A stretch of 64,000 bases of DNA from Loktanella sp. (GCA_017390475.1 JAFPBO010000022.1:185966-249965), one strand, 5' to 3'; numbered from the stretch's first letter, positions 48,257 to 58,417 are shown. The notes: generated by a model not told the origin, from the letters alone. Numbers and translations: made by a program.

Positions 48257-50389
48257 TCAGCCGCGCATTGTCCCCGCAAGACCCGGATCACGATGCCGCG
48301 CAATCGACGATACGTTGCTTTCAGCCTCCAGTGCCGTCATCACGCGGTGCAGATGTTCGGCATCGCGCAGATCAACGTCAATCAGCAGGCGGAAGTAATC
48401 CGGTTTGCGGTCAATGAATCTCAGGTCAGAGATATTGGCGTTCTGCTCGCCGATCAATGTGCAAATACGTCCCAACACGCCCGTGTCATTCGCAATCGTC
48501 GCGTCAAAGGTGACAGTGTTGACAGCGGCATGGGTGCCTTCCTGCCATTGCAGGTCGATCCAGCGTTCCGGCTGGTCTTCGTAATCTGCCAAAGCCGCGC
48601 AATCGATGGCGTGGATCGTCACGCCCTGACCGCGGAATGCGATCCCCAGAATACGTTCGCCTGGCACCGGCTGACAACATGCGCCGCGCTTATAGACCTG
48701 ATCTGGGCTCAGCCCCACGACTGCGCGGTTCTGATCGACCTCTTCACCTTTGTTCTGGGCCAGTTCGGGATAGATCGCGCGGACGACTTCGCTGCCGGTC
48801 AGTTCAGCACTGCCCAGCCGAGCCAGCAATTCGTCGACACTGTCGATGGCAAGCGCCTTGGCGGCCGTCCGAAGCGCCTTTTCGGTCGATCTTTTGCGGA
48901 CGTTTTCGAAGGCCACACGCGCCAGTTCCCGACCCAGCCGGACATAGCGTTCGCGGTCTTCTTCACGCAAGGACCGGCGGATCGCGGTTTTGGCACGGCC
49001 TGTCACGGCGATATCGATCCAGGTGGCCTGTGGTGTCTGGCCTTCGGCAGTGATGATCTCGACCGACTGGCCGTTCTTCAACCGGGTCCATAGCGGCACA
49101 CGCAACCCGTCCACCTTGGCCCCGACACAGGCCGACCCGATCCGGGTATGGATCGCATAGGCGAAATCAATTGGCGTCGCCCCGCGGGGTAGCTTGATGA
49201 CCTCGCCCTTGGGGGTGAAACAGAACACCTGATCCTGATACATCTCCAGCTTGACGGCTTCGAGGAATTCCTCGTGGTTCTGGTCATCATCCAACCGGTC
49301 GGTCAGCGATGCGATCCAGCGCACCGGATCCACGGCAAAACGGTTTTCGACGCGTTCACCGTTCTTGTACGACCAATGCGCCGCAACGCCGGTTTCAGCA
49401 ACCTCATGCATTTCGCGGGTGCGGATCTGCATCTCGACCCGTTTGCCGTCGCGGCCCGACACGGTGGTATGGATCGACCGATAACCATTGGATTTCGGCT
49501 GGCTGATATAATCCTTGAACCGGCCCGGCACCGCGCGCCAGCGCTGATGGATCGTACCCAGCACGCGGTAACAATCGCCTTCGGTCGCCACGATCACCCG
49601 GAAACCATAGATATCGGACAGGCGGCTGAACCCCTGATCCTTCTCCTGCATCTTGCGCCAGATCGAATAGGGTTTCTTGGCGCGGCCGACGACATCGGCC
49701 AGGATGCTGGCTTTTTCCAGTTCTACCCGCATATCGGCGGTAATCTTTTGCACCACATCGCCGGTTTCCCGCTGCAACGTGATGAAGCGGCGGATGATAG
49801 AATTGCGCGCCTCGGGGTTCAGAACGCGAAAGGACAGGTCTTCCAGTTCTTCGCGCATCCATTGCATCCCCATACGACCGGCAAGGGGGGCGAAAATCTC
49901 CATCGTTTCGCGGGCTTTTTGCGCCTGTTTTTCAGGGCGCATGGATTTGATCGTGCGCATGTTATGCAGACGGTCCGCCAGCTTGACCAACGTCACGCGT
50001 AGATCACGGCTGGTTGCCATGAACAATTTGCGGAAATTCTCGGCCTGTTTGGTCTGGGTCGACGTCAGCTGCAGATTGGTCAGCTTGGTCACGCCATCGA
50101 CCAGTTCAGCAATCTCGCGCCCGAATCGTTTTTCCACCACCGCAAAGGAGGCTTTGGTGTCTTCGATCGTGTCGTGCAGCAGGGCGGTGACGAGCGTCGC
50201 ATCATCCATCTGCTGCAAGGCCAGAATATGGGCCACGGCAACAGGATGGGTGAAATAGGGTTCGCCCGAATGGCGGAACTGGCCTTCATGCATCTCTGCG
50301 CCAAATGCAAAAGCATCGCGCAGCAAAGCCTGGTTGGTTTTGGGATTATAAGCGCGGACCAGAGAGATCAAGCTGTCAGAGTTCGTCAT
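48257..50389 (-). CDS. bifunctional (p)ppGpp synthetase/hydrolase (RSH)
   Basis: This is a long RelA/SpoT homologue of 710 residues with both activities. The hydrolase HD domain has 'HPVAVAHILALQQMDDATLV' and 'LLHDTIEDT'. The synthetase domain has 'RAKKPYSIWRKMQEK', 'SDIYGFRVIVATEGDCYRVL' and 'YISQPKSNGYRSIHTTV', with the RxKD-type signature of bifunctional enzymes. A TGS domain ('VFCFTPKGEVIKLPRGATPIDFAYAIHT') and a C-terminal ACT domain follow. It controls the stringent response and follows rpoZ by 41 bases. Confidence 0.96.
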   Translation of the reverse strand: MTNSDSLISLVRAYNPKTNQALLRDAFAFGAEMHEGQFRHSGEPYFTHPVAVAHILALQQMDDATLVTALLHDTIEDTKASFAVVEKRFGREIAELVDGVTKLTNLQLTSTQTKQAENFRKLFMATSRDLRVTLVKLADRLHNMRTIKSMRPEKQAQKARETMEIFAPLAGRMGMQWMREELEDLSFRVLNPEARNSIIRRFITLQRETGDVVQKITADMRVELEKASILADVVGRAKKPYSIWRKMQEKDQGFSRLSDIYGFRVIVATEGDCYRVLGTIHQRWRAVPGRFKDYISQPKSNGYRSIHTTVSGRDGKRVEMQIRTREMHEVAETGVAAHWSYKNGERVENRFAVDPVRWIASLTDRLDDDQNHEEFLEAVKLEMYQDQVFCFTPKGEVIKLPRGATPIDFAYAIHTRIGSACVGAKVDGLRVPLWTRLKNGQSVEIITAEGQTPQATWIDIAVTGRAKTAIRRSLREEDRERYVRLGRELARVAFENVRKRSTEKALRTAAKALAIDSVDELLARLGSAELTGSEVVRAIYPELAQNKGEEVDQNRAVVGLSPDQVYKRGACCQPVPGERILGIAFRGQGVTIHAIDCAALADYEDQPERWIDLQWQEGTHAAVNTVTFDATIANDTGVLGRICTLIGEQNANISDLRFIDRKPDYFRLLIDVDLRDAEHLHRVMTALEAESNVSSIARHRDPGLAGTMRG

Positions 50390-50430
50390 CTGGTTCCGCG
50401 CCCATATGTATCAGGCCGGTCAGGCAGCCA

Positions 50431-50784
50431 TTAACGCTGACCTTGCGCTTCCATCAGCGCACGCAGCAATTTTTCTTCAGACATATCATCTTCGACAGGG
50501 CGATCAGCCTCGCCACCCATCAACAAGGACATGCTGTCCTCTTCGGGTTCGTCGACTTCGATCTGGGTCTGGTTCGCTTCGATCATGCGTTCGCGCAGAT
50601 CATCGGCAAGCTGGGTTTCCTCGGCGATTTCGCGCAGGGATACGACAGGGTTCTTGTCGTTGTCACGCGCCACAGTGATCGGGGAACCGGCTGCGATTTC
50701 GCGAGCGCGGTGCGCAGCGAGCATCACCAGTTCAAACCGGTTGGGGACTTTATCGACGCAATCTTCGACGGTAACGCGGGCCAT
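50431..50784 (-). CDS. rpoZ: RNA polymerase omega subunit
   Basis: The 117-residue omega subunit starts '[33 protein letters not shown]', the conserved beta'-binding segment, followed by an acidic tail that is common in alphaproteobacteria. ATG 50784 is in the right place relative to its candidate promoter. It is the first gene of the rpoZ-rsh unit. Confidence 0.95.
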   Translation of the reverse strand: MARVTVEDCVDKVPNRFELVMLAAHRAREIAAGSPITVARDNDKNPVVSLREIAEETQLADDLRERMIEANQTQIEVDEPEEDSMSLLMGGEADRPVEDDMSEEKLLRALMEAQGQR

Positions 50785-50825
50785 GACAGATCTCCGGACA
50801 GGACAGAAAGACTTCGGAAGCTGCA

Positions 50826-50854
50826 CCCCTAGTCCGTCCAACAGGGATTGACAA
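50826..50854 (-). promoter_or_regulatory. candidate promoter of rpoZ-rsh
   Basis: On the minus strand TTGTCA (50854-50849) and TAGGGG (50831-50826) are separated by 17 bp. The start codon of rpoZ lies about 35 bases after the expected transcription start. Confidence 0.55.
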
Positions 50855-50883
50855 GGGCCAGCAGCCAGCACAGGCCTTGTATC

Positions 50884-51468
50884 TTAGCGCGGTACAGCCT
50901 GGTGATCCAGTGGCACAACGCTGGCCCGGTCCGCTGCGGGCAGCATGTCCCGCATCTGCACCACGCTGAGATCCAGCAACGGATGCCGCCAGTCTGGTGC
51001 CACCTCTGCCAATGGCACCAGCACAAAGCTGCGGTCCTGCAGCCGCGGATGCGGCAGGATCAGTTGTTCTGGTGTTGCATGCAGCTGCGCGTCCAGCGGC
51101 AGGTCGCGCCACTGCCGCTGGACCGCCGCATCGGGCAGGATCTGATCCCCCAGCCCGATCAGATCCAGATCCAGCGTGCGCTGCCCCCAGCGCAGATCGC
51201 GGCTGCGGCCAGCCGCTGCCTCGATCAGATGCAGGGCGTTCAGGATCTCGTCTGCGGTCAGATCCGTCTCGAACGCCACCGCCGCATTCACAAAATCCGG
51301 GCCGGTGCCGGACGGGAAGGCGGGTGTTGCAAAAAGGGAACTGATTCGCATCTCACCACGGGCGAGAGGCAACAATCGACGCAGACCGTAAACGATTGTT
51401 ATTGAAGGGGGTCCTACTGGAGACTTTTTGTTGCTTCCGGCAGAAATAAGCGCAATCTGGCTTAACAT
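50884..51468 (-). CDS. folK: 2-amino-4-hydroxy-6-hydroxymethyldihydropteridine diphosphokinase
   Basis: FolK activates the pterin precursor with ATP in folate synthesis. The 194-residue protein has 'IALISAGSN' at its start, 'TPAFPSGTGPDFVNAAVAFET', and the signature 'RWGQRTLDLDLIGLGDQIL'. The C-terminal 'LPHPRLQDRSFVLVPLAEVAP' is also typical. I start at ATG 51468; ATG 51492 adds 8 residues that fit the family poorly. Confidence 0.92.
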   Translation of the reverse strand: MLSQIALISAGSNKKSPVGPPSITIVYGLRRLLPLARGEMRISSLFATPAFPSGTGPDFVNAAVAFETDLTADEILNALHLIEAAAGRSRDLRWGQRTLDLDLIGLGDQILPDAAVQRQWRDLPLDAQLHATPEQLILPHPRLQDRSFVLVPLAEVAPDWRHPLLDLSVVQMRDMLPAADRASVVPLDHQAVPR

Positions 51469-51581
51469 ACTGCGCCGAACCCCTTGTTTCATACGGATAA
51501 CGCTTTAATGGTCGCGTCAGTTAAACAGCCCTCTATACATATCGCAACGGCGATCCAGGGTATATCGTCGAAAGGTCACAC

Positions 51582-52154
51582 ATGTTTTACAGGGACGAGC
51601 GCCTCGCGCTCTTTATCGATGGTTCAAATCTTTATGCAGCGGCACGGTCGCTAGGGTTTGACATCGACTACAAGCTTCTACGGCAGGAATTCATGCGGCG
51701 TGGCAAGCTGGTGCGGGCGTTTTATTACACCGCGTTGCTGGAAAATGACGAATATTCGCCGATCCGCCCTCTGGTCGATTGGCTGCACTACAACGGCTAT
51801 TCCATGGTGACCAAGCCGGCGAAGGAATTCACCGACAGCATGGGTCGCCGCAAGGTCAAGGGCAATATGGATATCGAACTCGCGGTCGATGCCATGGAGC
51901 TGGCACCCTTTCTGGACCATGCCGTGATCTTTTCCGGTGACGGTGATTTCCGTCCGCTGATCGAAGCCTTGCAGCGCAAGGGCGTGCGCGTCTCTGTCGT
52001 ATCAACCATTCGCAGTCAGCCACCGATGATTGCTGATGAATTGCGCCGTCAGGCCGATAATTTCATCGAACTTGAGGAATTGCGCGATGTGATCGGCCGG
52101 CCAACCCGCGACCCGCGTCCCGAGGCGGGCGACCAGAACCCGACAGAGGTTTAG
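51582..52154 (+). CDS. NYN domain protein (LabA/DUF88-like, PIN fold)
   Basis: The 190-residue protein starts 'RLALFIDGSNLYAAARSLG', the first acidic site of the NYN/PIN nuclease fold. 'VKGNMDIELAVDAMELA' and 'AVIFSGDGDFRPLIEAL' supply the remaining acidic residues. Such proteins are predicted RNA-acting nucleases; activity is not shown for this one. It lies upstream of a convergent TetR gene with a 3-base gap and is divergent from folK. Confidence 0.9.
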   Translation: MFYRDERLALFIDGSNLYAAARSLGFDIDYKLLRQEFMRRGKLVRAFYYTALLENDEYSPIRPLVDWLHYNGYSMVTKPAKEFTDSMGRRKVKGNMDIELAVDAMELAPFLDHAVIFSGDGDFRPLIEALQRKGVRVSVVSTIRSQPPMIADELRRQADNFIELEELRDVIGRPTRDPRPEAGDQNPTEV

Positions 52155-52157
52155 ATC

Positions 52158-52775
52158 TCACTGCCGGGCTGGGGCACCATGTTCCAGCCCGTCCATCAGC
52201 ACATCCGCCGCCGCGAGCGCGCGTTCCAATGCCGCGCTCTGATCCGCCGCCGCCGCGATCCAAAGCGCGGCATCGACCAGTGCGCCGTTGATCATCTGCG
52301 CCATCGCCTCTGGATCGACCTGCCGGATCCTGCCTGCCTGCATCAGCGCTGTCAGCGAATCGCGGATTTCCACGATGGATGTCTGCTGATCCAGCTCGCG
52401 CATCCGCTGGCCCAACACCGATGATGCGTCGCGCAGGAAGACGCGTTGAATTTCCGGGTCGCGTGCCTGTTCCAGCCACAGCAGATTACAGGCGCGGAAC
52501 GCCTCCCATGGGTCGTCGTGACGCTTGTACTCTGCCTCCAGACGCGCGGCGATTTCGGCGTCGATCTCGTGGACAACAGCCTCCAGCAAACCTTCTTTGC
52601 CGCCAAAGTGATGATAGAGCGCGCCGCGCGTCACCCCCGCATCGGCACAGATCGCATCCATCGCAGACCCGGCATAGCCTTCGGCCGCAAAGGCACGACG
52701 CGCGGCGTTGACCAGCCGGGCCTTTGTATCGGCACGCATCTGCTCGCGGCTGCGTCGCGGGATTGAATCGGCCAT
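52158..52775 (-). CDS. TetR/AcrR family transcriptional regulator
   Basis: The 205-residue protein has an N-terminal helix-turn-helix with 'TKARLVNAARRAFAAEGYAG' and 'VTRGALYHHFGGKEGLLEAVV', followed by a C-terminal ligand-binding region. I take ATG 52775 as the start; ATG 52781 is possible. The gene starts at the edge of the first of two operators shared with the divergent MATE transporter, so it probably represses both itself and the transporter. Confidence 0.9.
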   Translation of the reverse strand: MADSIPRRSREQMRADTKARLVNAARRAFAAEGYAGSAMDAICADAGVTRGALYHHFGGKEGLLEAVVHEIDAEIAARLEAEYKRHDDPWEAFRACNLLWLEQARDPEIQRVFLRDASSVLGQRMRELDQQTSIVEIRDSLTALMQAGRIRQVDPEAMAQMINGALVDAALWIAAAADQSAALERALAAADVLMDGLEHGAPARQ

Positions 52776-52803
52776 TGACATACACTCCGTATGTTACTAG
52801 ATC
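52775..52803 (+). promoter_or_regulatory. candidate promoter of the MATE gene
   Basis: TTGACA (52775-52780) is a perfect -35 box and TAGATC (52798-52803) lies 17 bp downstream. Operator 1 falls across the spacer and the end of the -35 box. Confidence 0.5.
52778..52794. promoter_or_regulatory. TetR-type operator 1
   Basis: ACATAC-ACTCC-GTATGT is a perfect 6-bp inverted repeat with a 5-base centre. It lies within the candidate MATE promoter and over the TetR start. Confidence 0.8.
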
Positions 52804-52807
52804 ACTC

Positions 52808-52824
52808 ACATACAATTCGTATGT
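52808..52824. promoter_or_regulatory. TetR-type operator 2
   Basis: ACATAC-AATTC-GTATGT has the same arms and spacing as operator 1, 30 bp centre to centre. It sits 22 bases before the MATE ATG. Confidence 0.8.
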
Positions 52825-52845
52825 TTCTTTAGCCCCGAGTGCAAC

Positions 52846-54186
52846 ATGTTCATGACAGCCCATCCCGCCCCACCGGCCAGCCCGACGATCCGCGCCGAAA
52901 TCGCGCCTTTGCTGAAACTCGCCTTTCCAATTGTGGCGGGGCTGGGGGCATCGACGCTGATCGGGGTGGTCGATACGGTGATGATCGCGCCTTTGGGCAC
53001 GTTGCCGCTGGCAGCGGCGTCGCTGACGACGGCGACGCTGATCATCTTTTATTCCGCGATCTATGGTTTCGTCTCTGCGACCGGCGTCGAAGCCGCCCGG
53101 CGTCAGGGTGCAGGCGATGTCCAGGGCGTGGCAGAGACGTTATGGGCCGGGCTGCGGCTGGCTGTGATCGCCGGTCTGGTCTGTGCGGGCCTTATGCTGC
53201 TGGGACTGTTCACTCTGCCATTGCTGAACCAACCGGCCAATGTGCTGGCGATCCTGACGCCCTATTGGCTAGCGATGGCTGGGCTGTTGGTACCGCTGGC
53301 GGTGCTTCTGGTGATTTCACAAGTGCTCAACGCGATGGACCGGCCCTGGATAGCTGCCGGATTCGCCTTTGTTGGTGTCGTAGTCAATGTGCCAATGAAC
53401 TATGTTTTCATCTGGGGGATTGCCGATTGGTCCGGCTTTGGCCTGCTTGGGGCTGGTCTGGCCAGCATTGCGTCCGAAACGCTGGCGCTGCTGGTCGCTT
53501 TTGTCTGGCTGTGGCGTAAAGGGCTGTTGCGGCGTGCTGACAACAAAGCGCTGCGGCATCGGTTGACATGGGGCGGGGTTCCCTTGGCCATCGGCTATAC
53601 CGGCGAAGGGGCCGCCTATGCGCTGGTCGGCATCATGCTGGGCATCTTTGGCGCAACTGCGCTGGCCGCCAACCAGATCGTGCAAGCCGTGGGCGGTGTG
53701 CTGTATATGCTGCCGCTCGGCCTTGCCGCAGCCGTGGCGATCCGCATTGGGCAGGCCAGCGGTGCGTCAAACCCTGCACGCCTGCGGCCCATTGCCGTGG
53801 CCGCTATCGGGGTCGTGACGCTCTGGATGCTGGCCGTCACCATCGCACTGATCCTGTCGGGTGGCCTGCTGGCTGATGCGCTGTCGGACGACCCAGAGGT
53901 AATCGCACTGGCCACCGCGATGTTCATCATCGTCGCGTTGATTCAGGTAATCGACGGGGCGCAATCCACTGGCCTTGGCGCATTGCGGGGGATCATGGAT
54001 TTCGTCTGGCCGACGCGGTTCACGCTGGCCTGCTACTGGCTGTTCGCCTTGCCGCTTGCCGCAGCGCTGGGGTTTTGGGCGGGGTTCGGGCCTTTGGGGG
54101 TCTGGGCCGGTTACGGCATCGGTACCGCCGTTGTCGCCGTCGCTTTGCCGATCAGGTTCTGGCGTCTGACCGCGCCAAAACCGTGA
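52846..54186 (+). CDS. MATE family efflux transporter
   Basis: The 446-residue protein has twelve hydrophobic helices in the two-bundle MATE layout, starting '[30 protein letters not shown]', which is the conserved N-lobe motif. The second half contains '[23 protein letters not shown]' and the corresponding C-lobe elements. MATE proteins exchange Na+ or H+ for cationic drugs. The direct neighbour is the TetR repressor gene, so it is probably induced by its substrate. ATG 52846 or 52852 may be the start. Confidence 0.92.
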   Translation: MFMTAHPAPPASPTIRAEIAPLLKLAFPIVAGLGASTLIGVVDTVMIAPLGTLPLAAASLTTATLIIFYSAIYGFVSATGVEAARRQGAGDVQGVAETLWAGLRLAVIAGLVCAGLMLLGLFTLPLLNQPANVLAILTPYWLAMAGLLVPLAVLLVISQVLNAMDRPWIAAGFAFVGVVVNVPMNYVFIWGIADWSGFGLLGAGLASIASETLALLVAFVWLWRKGLLRRADNKALRHRLTWGGVPLAIGYTGEGAAYALVGIMLGIFGATALAANQIVQAVGGVLYMLPLGLAAAVAIRIGQASGASNPARLRPIAVAAIGVVTLWMLAVTIALILSGGLLADALSDDPEVIALATAMFIIVALIQVIDGAQSTGLGALRGIMDFVWPTRFTLACYWLFALPLAAALGFWAGFGPLGVWAGYGIGTAVVAVALPIRFWRLTAPKP

Positions 54187-54253
54187 CGCAGCATCGCAAG
54201 GGCTGGACCCGCGCGCTGTCACGCATTACCTCTGCCCTATGCAGGAGAACGCG

Positions 54254-55204
54254 ATGACCAAGCCGCCCCTTACCCTTTATCTTGCCGCGCCGCGCGGCTT
54301 TTGCGCCGGTGTGGACCGCGCGATCAAGATCGTGGAAATGGCGATCCAGAAATGGGGTGCGCCGGTCTATGTGCGTCACGAAATCGTGCATAACAAATTC
54401 GTGGTTGATGCCCTGCGCGATCAGGGTGCTGTCTTTGTCGAGGAGTTGGACGAATGCCCCGACGACCGTCCCGTCATCTTTTCCGCGCATGGCGTGCCCA
54501 AAGCCGTGCCTGCAGCAGCGGCAAAGCGTGAAATGATCTATGTCGATGCCACCTGCCCCCTGGTCAGCAAGGTCCATATCGAAGCGCAGCGCCATGCCGA
54601 TAACGGTTTGCAGATGATCATGATCGGCCATGCCGGTCATCCCGAAACCATCGGCACCATGGGGCAATTGCCCGAAGGTGACGTGCTGCTGGTCGAAACC
54701 GTCGACGATGTCGCCCATGTCACCGTGCGCGACCCCGCGCGTCTGGCCTTTGTCACCCAGACGACTTTGTCCGTCGATGACACCGCCGATATCGTCGCCG
54801 CTCTGCATGCCCGTTTCCCCGCGATCATCGGCCCGCATAAAGAAGACATCTGCTACGCCACCACCAACCGGCAAGAGGCGGTCAAGGCCATGGCCCCGAA
54901 ATGCGATGCGATGCTGGTGGTCGGCGCGCCGAATTCATCAAACTCCAGACGGCTGGTCGAAGTCGGCGCGCGTGCAGGCTGCGCCTATTCCCAACTGGTG
55001 CAACGGGCGGCAGATATCGACTGGCGCGCCTTGGACGGGATTACATCGATGGGAATCACCGCAGGGGCATCGGCCCCCGAAGTGCTGATCAACGAGGTGA
55101 TCGACGCCTTCCGCGACCGTTATGACGTGACGGTCGAAATGGTGGAAACCGCAATAGAAAATGTTGAATTCAAAGTGCCGCGCGTGCTGCGCGAGGCGGT
55201 CTGA
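54254..55204 (+). CDS. ispH: 4-hydroxy-3-methylbut-2-enyl diphosphate reductase
   Basis: This is the last enzyme of the MEP isoprenoid pathway, a 4Fe-4S protein of 316 residues. The three cluster cysteines are in '[14 protein letters not shown]', '[14 protein letters not shown]' and '[14 protein letters not shown]'. The substrate loop '[16 protein letters not shown]' is intact. AGGAGA precedes ATG 54254. It is the first of four close plus-strand genes. Confidence 0.96.
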   Translation: MTKPPLTLYLAAPRGFCAGVDRAIKIVEMAIQKWGAPVYVRHEIVHNKFVVDALRDQGAVFVEELDECPDDRPVIFSAHGVPKAVPAAAAKREMIYVDATCPLVSKVHIEAQRHADNGLQMIMIGHAGHPETIGTMGQLPEGDVLLVETVDDVAHVTVRDPARLAFVTQTTLSVDDTADIVAALHARFPAIIGPHKEDICYATTNRQEAVKAMAPKCDAMLVVGAPNSSNSRRLVEVGARAGCAYSQLVQRAADIDWRALDGITSMGITAGASAPEVLINEVIDAFRDRYDVTVEMVETAIENVEFKVPRVLREAV

Positions 55205-55208
55205 CCCG

Positions 55209-55658
55209 ATGCAAACAATCCCACGTTCCGCATTATTGCTGGGCCTCGCCGGGCTGATCCCGTTTTTCTGGGGGGCTTTGACCGTGCTGCGCCCTGATCT
55301 GGGGCAATGGGGTGCGGCGAACATGGGGCCACGCTTTATCGGTCCCTATGTGCAGCTTTTCTATGGCGCAGTAATCCTGTCCTTCATGTCGGGCGTGCTT
55401 TGGGGCTTTGCGACCAAGGCAACCGGGCGCGCCGCGACGTCAGGCTATATCCTGTCGGTGATCCCCGCTCTCTGGGCGTTTTTCATGACGGGAGGCGGGC
55501 CCACCGGGGCGGCGATCAATCTGATCGTGGGCTTTCTTGGGCTGTTGCTGCTGGATTGGCATTTCTGGCAGATCGGGCTGGCACCGAAATGGTGGATGCA
55601 TCTGCGCGGCCTGCTGACAGCGCTGGTCGTGCTGTCCTTCCTGCCGCTGGTGCTGTGA
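55209..55658 (+). CDS. DUF3429 family membrane protein
   Basis: The 149-residue protein has about five hydrophobic helices and the DUF3429 features '[17 protein letters not shown]' and '[22 protein letters not shown]'. It starts 4 bases after the ispH stop. Its stop overlaps the rnhA start, so the three genes are likely co-transcribed. Its function is unknown. Confidence 0.85.
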   Translation: MQTIPRSALLLGLAGLIPFFWGALTVLRPDLGQWGAANMGPRFIGPYVQLFYGAVILSFMSGVLWGFATKATGRAATSGYILSVIPALWAFFMTGGGPTGAAINLIVGFLGLLLLDWHFWQIGLAPKWWMHLRGLLTALVVLSFLPLVL

Positions 55659-56104
55659 TGGCTGACCTATACGCCTATACCGATGGGGCCTGTTCGGGCA
55701 ATCCCGGCCCCGGCGGCTGGGGCGCATTGCTGATCGCGCGGGATGGTGATGCAATCGTCAAGGAACGCAGCCTGTCGGGTGGCGAGGCGCAGACGACGAA
55801 TAACCGGATGGAGCTGCTGGCCGCGATATCAGCCTTGGAAACTCTGGACCGCGCGACCGAGATCACCATCGTGACCGACAGCGCCTATGTCAAAGACGGG
55901 ATCACCAAGTGGATTCACGGCTGGAAACGCAATGGCTGGACCAAAAAGGGCGGCTTGAAAAACGTCGATCTCTGGCAGCGCCTTGATGCGGCCGCCGCGC
56001 GCCATAAAGTCCGCTGGGAATGGGTCAAAGGGCATGCCGGTCATGTCGAAAACGAACGCGCCGATGAACTCGCCCGCGCGGGCATGGCCCCGTTCAAGCG
56101 ATGA
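55658..56104 (+). CDS. rnhA: ribonuclease HI
   Basis: RNase HI removes RNA in RNA/DNA hybrids. The 148-residue protein starts '[25 protein letters not shown]' with Asp10-like, has '[15 protein letters not shown]' (Glu), '[16 protein letters not shown]' (Asp) and '[20 protein letters not shown]' (His, Asp), so all four catalytic residues are present. ATG overlaps the DUF3429 stop (TGATG). The next gene overlaps its end by 4 bases. Confidence 0.96.
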   Translation: MADLYAYTDGACSGNPGPGGWGALLIARDGDAIVKERSLSGGEAQTTNNRMELLAAISALETLDRATEITIVTDSAYVKDGITKWIHGWKRNGWTKKGGLKNVDLWQRLDAAAARHKVRWEWVKGHAGHVENERADELARAGMAPFKR

Positions 56105-56724
56105 CTCTGCTGATGGTCCTTGATTACGCGGCGGTCTTTGTTTTTGCCCTGACTGGAGCCTTGGTAGCTAGCCGCGCGCAGCTGGATATCGTCGGCTTTG
56201 TCTTTATCGCCAGCCTGACGGCGGTCGGCGGCGGCACGATCCGCGATGTGATCCTGAACCGCGACAGCGTTTTCTGGGTGGCTGATCCCACCTATATCCT
56301 TGTCGCGGCAAGTGCAGCGTTTCTGGTTTTCTGGACCGCGCATCTGCTGGAAAGCCGGTATCGCACCATCCTGTGGCTGGATGCTTTCGCCTTGTCGATC
56401 GCTGTGCCCGCCGGTGTCGCTGTTGCCCTGTCATTGGGGCAACCTTTCGGTGTTGTGGTGATCATGGGCATCATCACCGGCTGCATGGGCGGGCTGATGC
56501 GCGATGTCGTCTGCAACGAAGTGCCCTTGGTTCTGAAGCAAGGCGAGCTTTATGTCACCTGCGCACTGGCAGGTGGATCATCGGCACTGCTGGCATTGGC
56601 ACTGGGTCTGGCGACTCCGATGGCGCTGTTGATCTGCGGTGGTGTGACTTTTGCCTTGCGCGCAGGCAGCCTGTTGTTCGGCTGGAAGCTGAGCGTCTAC
56701 AAAGCCTATCCGCCACGGCAATAA
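56101..56724 (+). CDS. trimeric intracellular cation channel (TRIC/UPF0126) family protein
   Basis: The 207-residue membrane protein has two repeats of three helices, each with a glycine-rich element: '[18 protein letters not shown]' and '[18 protein letters not shown]' in the first, '[20 protein letters not shown]' in the second. These 'GGGxxRD' and 'GGxxRD' motifs identify the TRIC/YadS family, which includes prokaryotic potassium channels. Its physiological role here is unknown. It meets a convergent quinone reductase gene with no gap. Confidence 0.9.
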   Translation: MTLLMVLDYAAVFVFALTGALVASRAQLDIVGFVFIASLTAVGGGTIRDVILNRDSVFWVADPTYILVAASAAFLVFWTAHLLESRYRTILWLDAFALSIAVPAGVAVALSLGQPFGVVVIMGIITGCMGGLMRDVVCNEVPLVLKQGELYVTCALAGGSSALLALALGLATPMALLICGGVTFALRAGSLLFGWKLSVYKAYPPRQ

Positions 56725-57696
56725 CTACACTTTCAGAACAATCTTCCCGATATGCGCCGAGCTTTCCATCCGTGCATGTGCTTTCGCGGCATCGCCCAGC
56801 GCAAATTCCTGATCCATCACCGGCGCGACCTTGCCTGCCGCGATCAAGGGCCAGACCTTTGCCCGCAAATCTTTTGCAATCCGCGCCTTTGCCAGATCAG
56901 ACTGCGGACGCAGGGTCGACCCGGTCAGCGTCAACCGTCGCGTCATCATCTGCACCATGTTCAATTCGACCTTCGGCCCTTGCAGAAACGCGATCTGCAC
57001 CAGCCTGCCATCATCGGCCAAAGCATTGATGTTACGCTGGATATAGGATCCACCGACCATGTCGAGGATCAGATCGGCACCGCCGTGCTCTTTCATCTCG
57101 GCAACAAAATCCGTGTCCCGATAGTTGAACGCCGCTTCTGCGCCCAGCGCCACACAAGCCGCGCATTTCTCATCCGACCCGGCAGTCGCAAACACCCGCG
57201 CACCAAAAGCATGGGCAAGCTGGATGGCGGTCGTCCCGATCCCAGATGATCCGCCATGAACGAGGAACCGTTCACCCGCCTGCAACCCACCGCGCATGAA
57301 GACATTGGACCAGACCGTGAAAAACGTCTCTGGCAGACAGGCCGCCTGCGCCAGTGTCAGACCACGCGGCACCGGCAGGCAATGGGCAGCCGGGGTCGCA
57401 ACATATTCCGCATAGCCGCCACCCGGCAGTAAGGCGCAGACCTGATCACCAACCGTCCAGTCGGTGACACCCGCGCCAAGCGCCACAACCTCACCCGCGC
57501 ATTCCAATCCCGGCAGATCGCTCGCACCCGCAGGCGGGTTATAGAGCCCCGCGCGCTGCAAGGCATCGGGCCGGTTGACCCCGGCATAGGCGACCTTGAT
57601 CACCACCTGATCATGCGACGGTTCCGGCATCGGGCGTTCCGTCAGCCCCAAAACCTCTGGCCCGCCCGGCTGCGTAATCTCGACCGCCTGCATCAT
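56725..57696 (-). CDS. NAD(P)H-quinone oxidoreductase, zinc-free MDR family (PIG3-like)
   Basis: The 323-residue protein belongs to the QOR/PIG3 branch of the medium-chain reductases. It has 'YAGVNRPDALQRAGLYNPP', 'DLPGLECAGEVVALG' and the NADP motif 'FLVHGGSSGIGTTAIQLAHAFGARVF'; no zinc-ligand cysteine set is present. It is the second gene of a pair with a COQ9-like gene, overlapping its end by 4 bases. Start ATG 57696 or 57693. Confidence 0.9.
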   Translation of the reverse strand: MMQAVEITQPGGPEVLGLTERPMPEPSHDQVVIKVAYAGVNRPDALQRAGLYNPPAGASDLPGLECAGEVVALGAGVTDWTVGDQVCALLPGGGYAEYVATPAAHCLPVPRGLTLAQAACLPETFFTVWSNVFMRGGLQAGERFLVHGGSSGIGTTAIQLAHAFGARVFATAGSDEKCAACVALGAEAAFNYRDTDFVAEMKEHGGADLILDMVGGSYIQRNINALADDGRLVQIAFLQGPKVELNMVQMMTRRLTLTGSTLRPQSDLAKARIAKDLRAKVWPLIAAGKVAPVMDQEFALGDAAKAHARMESSAHIGKIVLKV

Positions 57697-58391
57697 GTCG
57701 GCTCACGCCAGACGCCTGGCAGGTCAGGATCAATCTCGCGCCGGGGTGCCTTGATCCCCGACATCAGCCGATCCACAACGCCCGTCAGCGGCTTCAGCAA
57801 GGCATTGTCGCGGACCTTCGCCTTCACCTTCTCGACCTGCATCACATCATCGATCCGCCGGTCGATGAACGCATCCGTCGCCTGCCCGCCCAGCGAATCG
57901 TCACCCAGCCAATACAGCACGACTGAGGCATAAACCCCCGACAGCGTCAGCCGTTTGGTATACCAGTTCACGTCATCCGATGTATCACCCAGCGCTGTCC
58001 AGATCGCATCCGCCGTGCCCCAGATCAGCCGCGTGCCATCCGCCGCCATATGCGGCAGCGCGAACAGGGCCGTGCCACGGCGTACCGCCTCTTTATCCGG
58101 CACCGCGCCAATGCGCAGGCGGATCGCATGGGCGACCTTGTCGCGAAACCGCATGCCGGTCAGGTCAGAAGCGTCCAACGCCGCTACCATCGCCGCATCA
58201 CCTTGTTCGTGAAAGGCAATCGCCAGATCAATCGCGCCGCGCGGACAGATCGTGCGCGCCAGCGCCGGGTCCACCCCTGCATCTGCAATCGCCGCGTCGA
58301 AGGCGACAGGCGCCCAGCCGTCGAAGGCCACATGCGGCACGATGGCATCCAGCAATTGCTGTTTGACGGGGTCGATGGGGGTTCGTGACAT
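57693..58391 (-). CDS. COQ9 family protein
   Basis: The 232-residue protein is a COQ9 homologue: it contains 'QQLLDAIVPHVAFDGWAPVAFDAA', a TetR-like N-terminal fold, and the 'DWxT-KR-L' type region 'DDVNWYTKRLTLSGVYASVVLYWLGD'. In mitochondria COQ9 binds a lipid and helps COQ7 in ubiquinone synthesis. The bacterial role is inferred. ATG 58391 has AGGAG 8 bases upstream. Confidence 0.9.
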   Translation of the reverse strand: MSRTPIDPVKQQLLDAIVPHVAFDGWAPVAFDAAIADAGVDPALARTICPRGAIDLAIAFHEQGDAAMVAALDASDLTGMRFRDKVAHAIRLRIGAVPDKEAVRRGTALFALPHMAADGTRLIWGTADAIWTALGDTSDDVNWYTKRLTLSGVYASVVLYWLGDDSLGGQATDAFIDRRIDDVMQVEKVKAKVRDNALLKPLTGVVDRLMSGIKAPRREIDPDLPGVWREPT

Positions 58392-58417
58392 GATCGGGGC
58401 TCCTGTCCTGTCGATAC

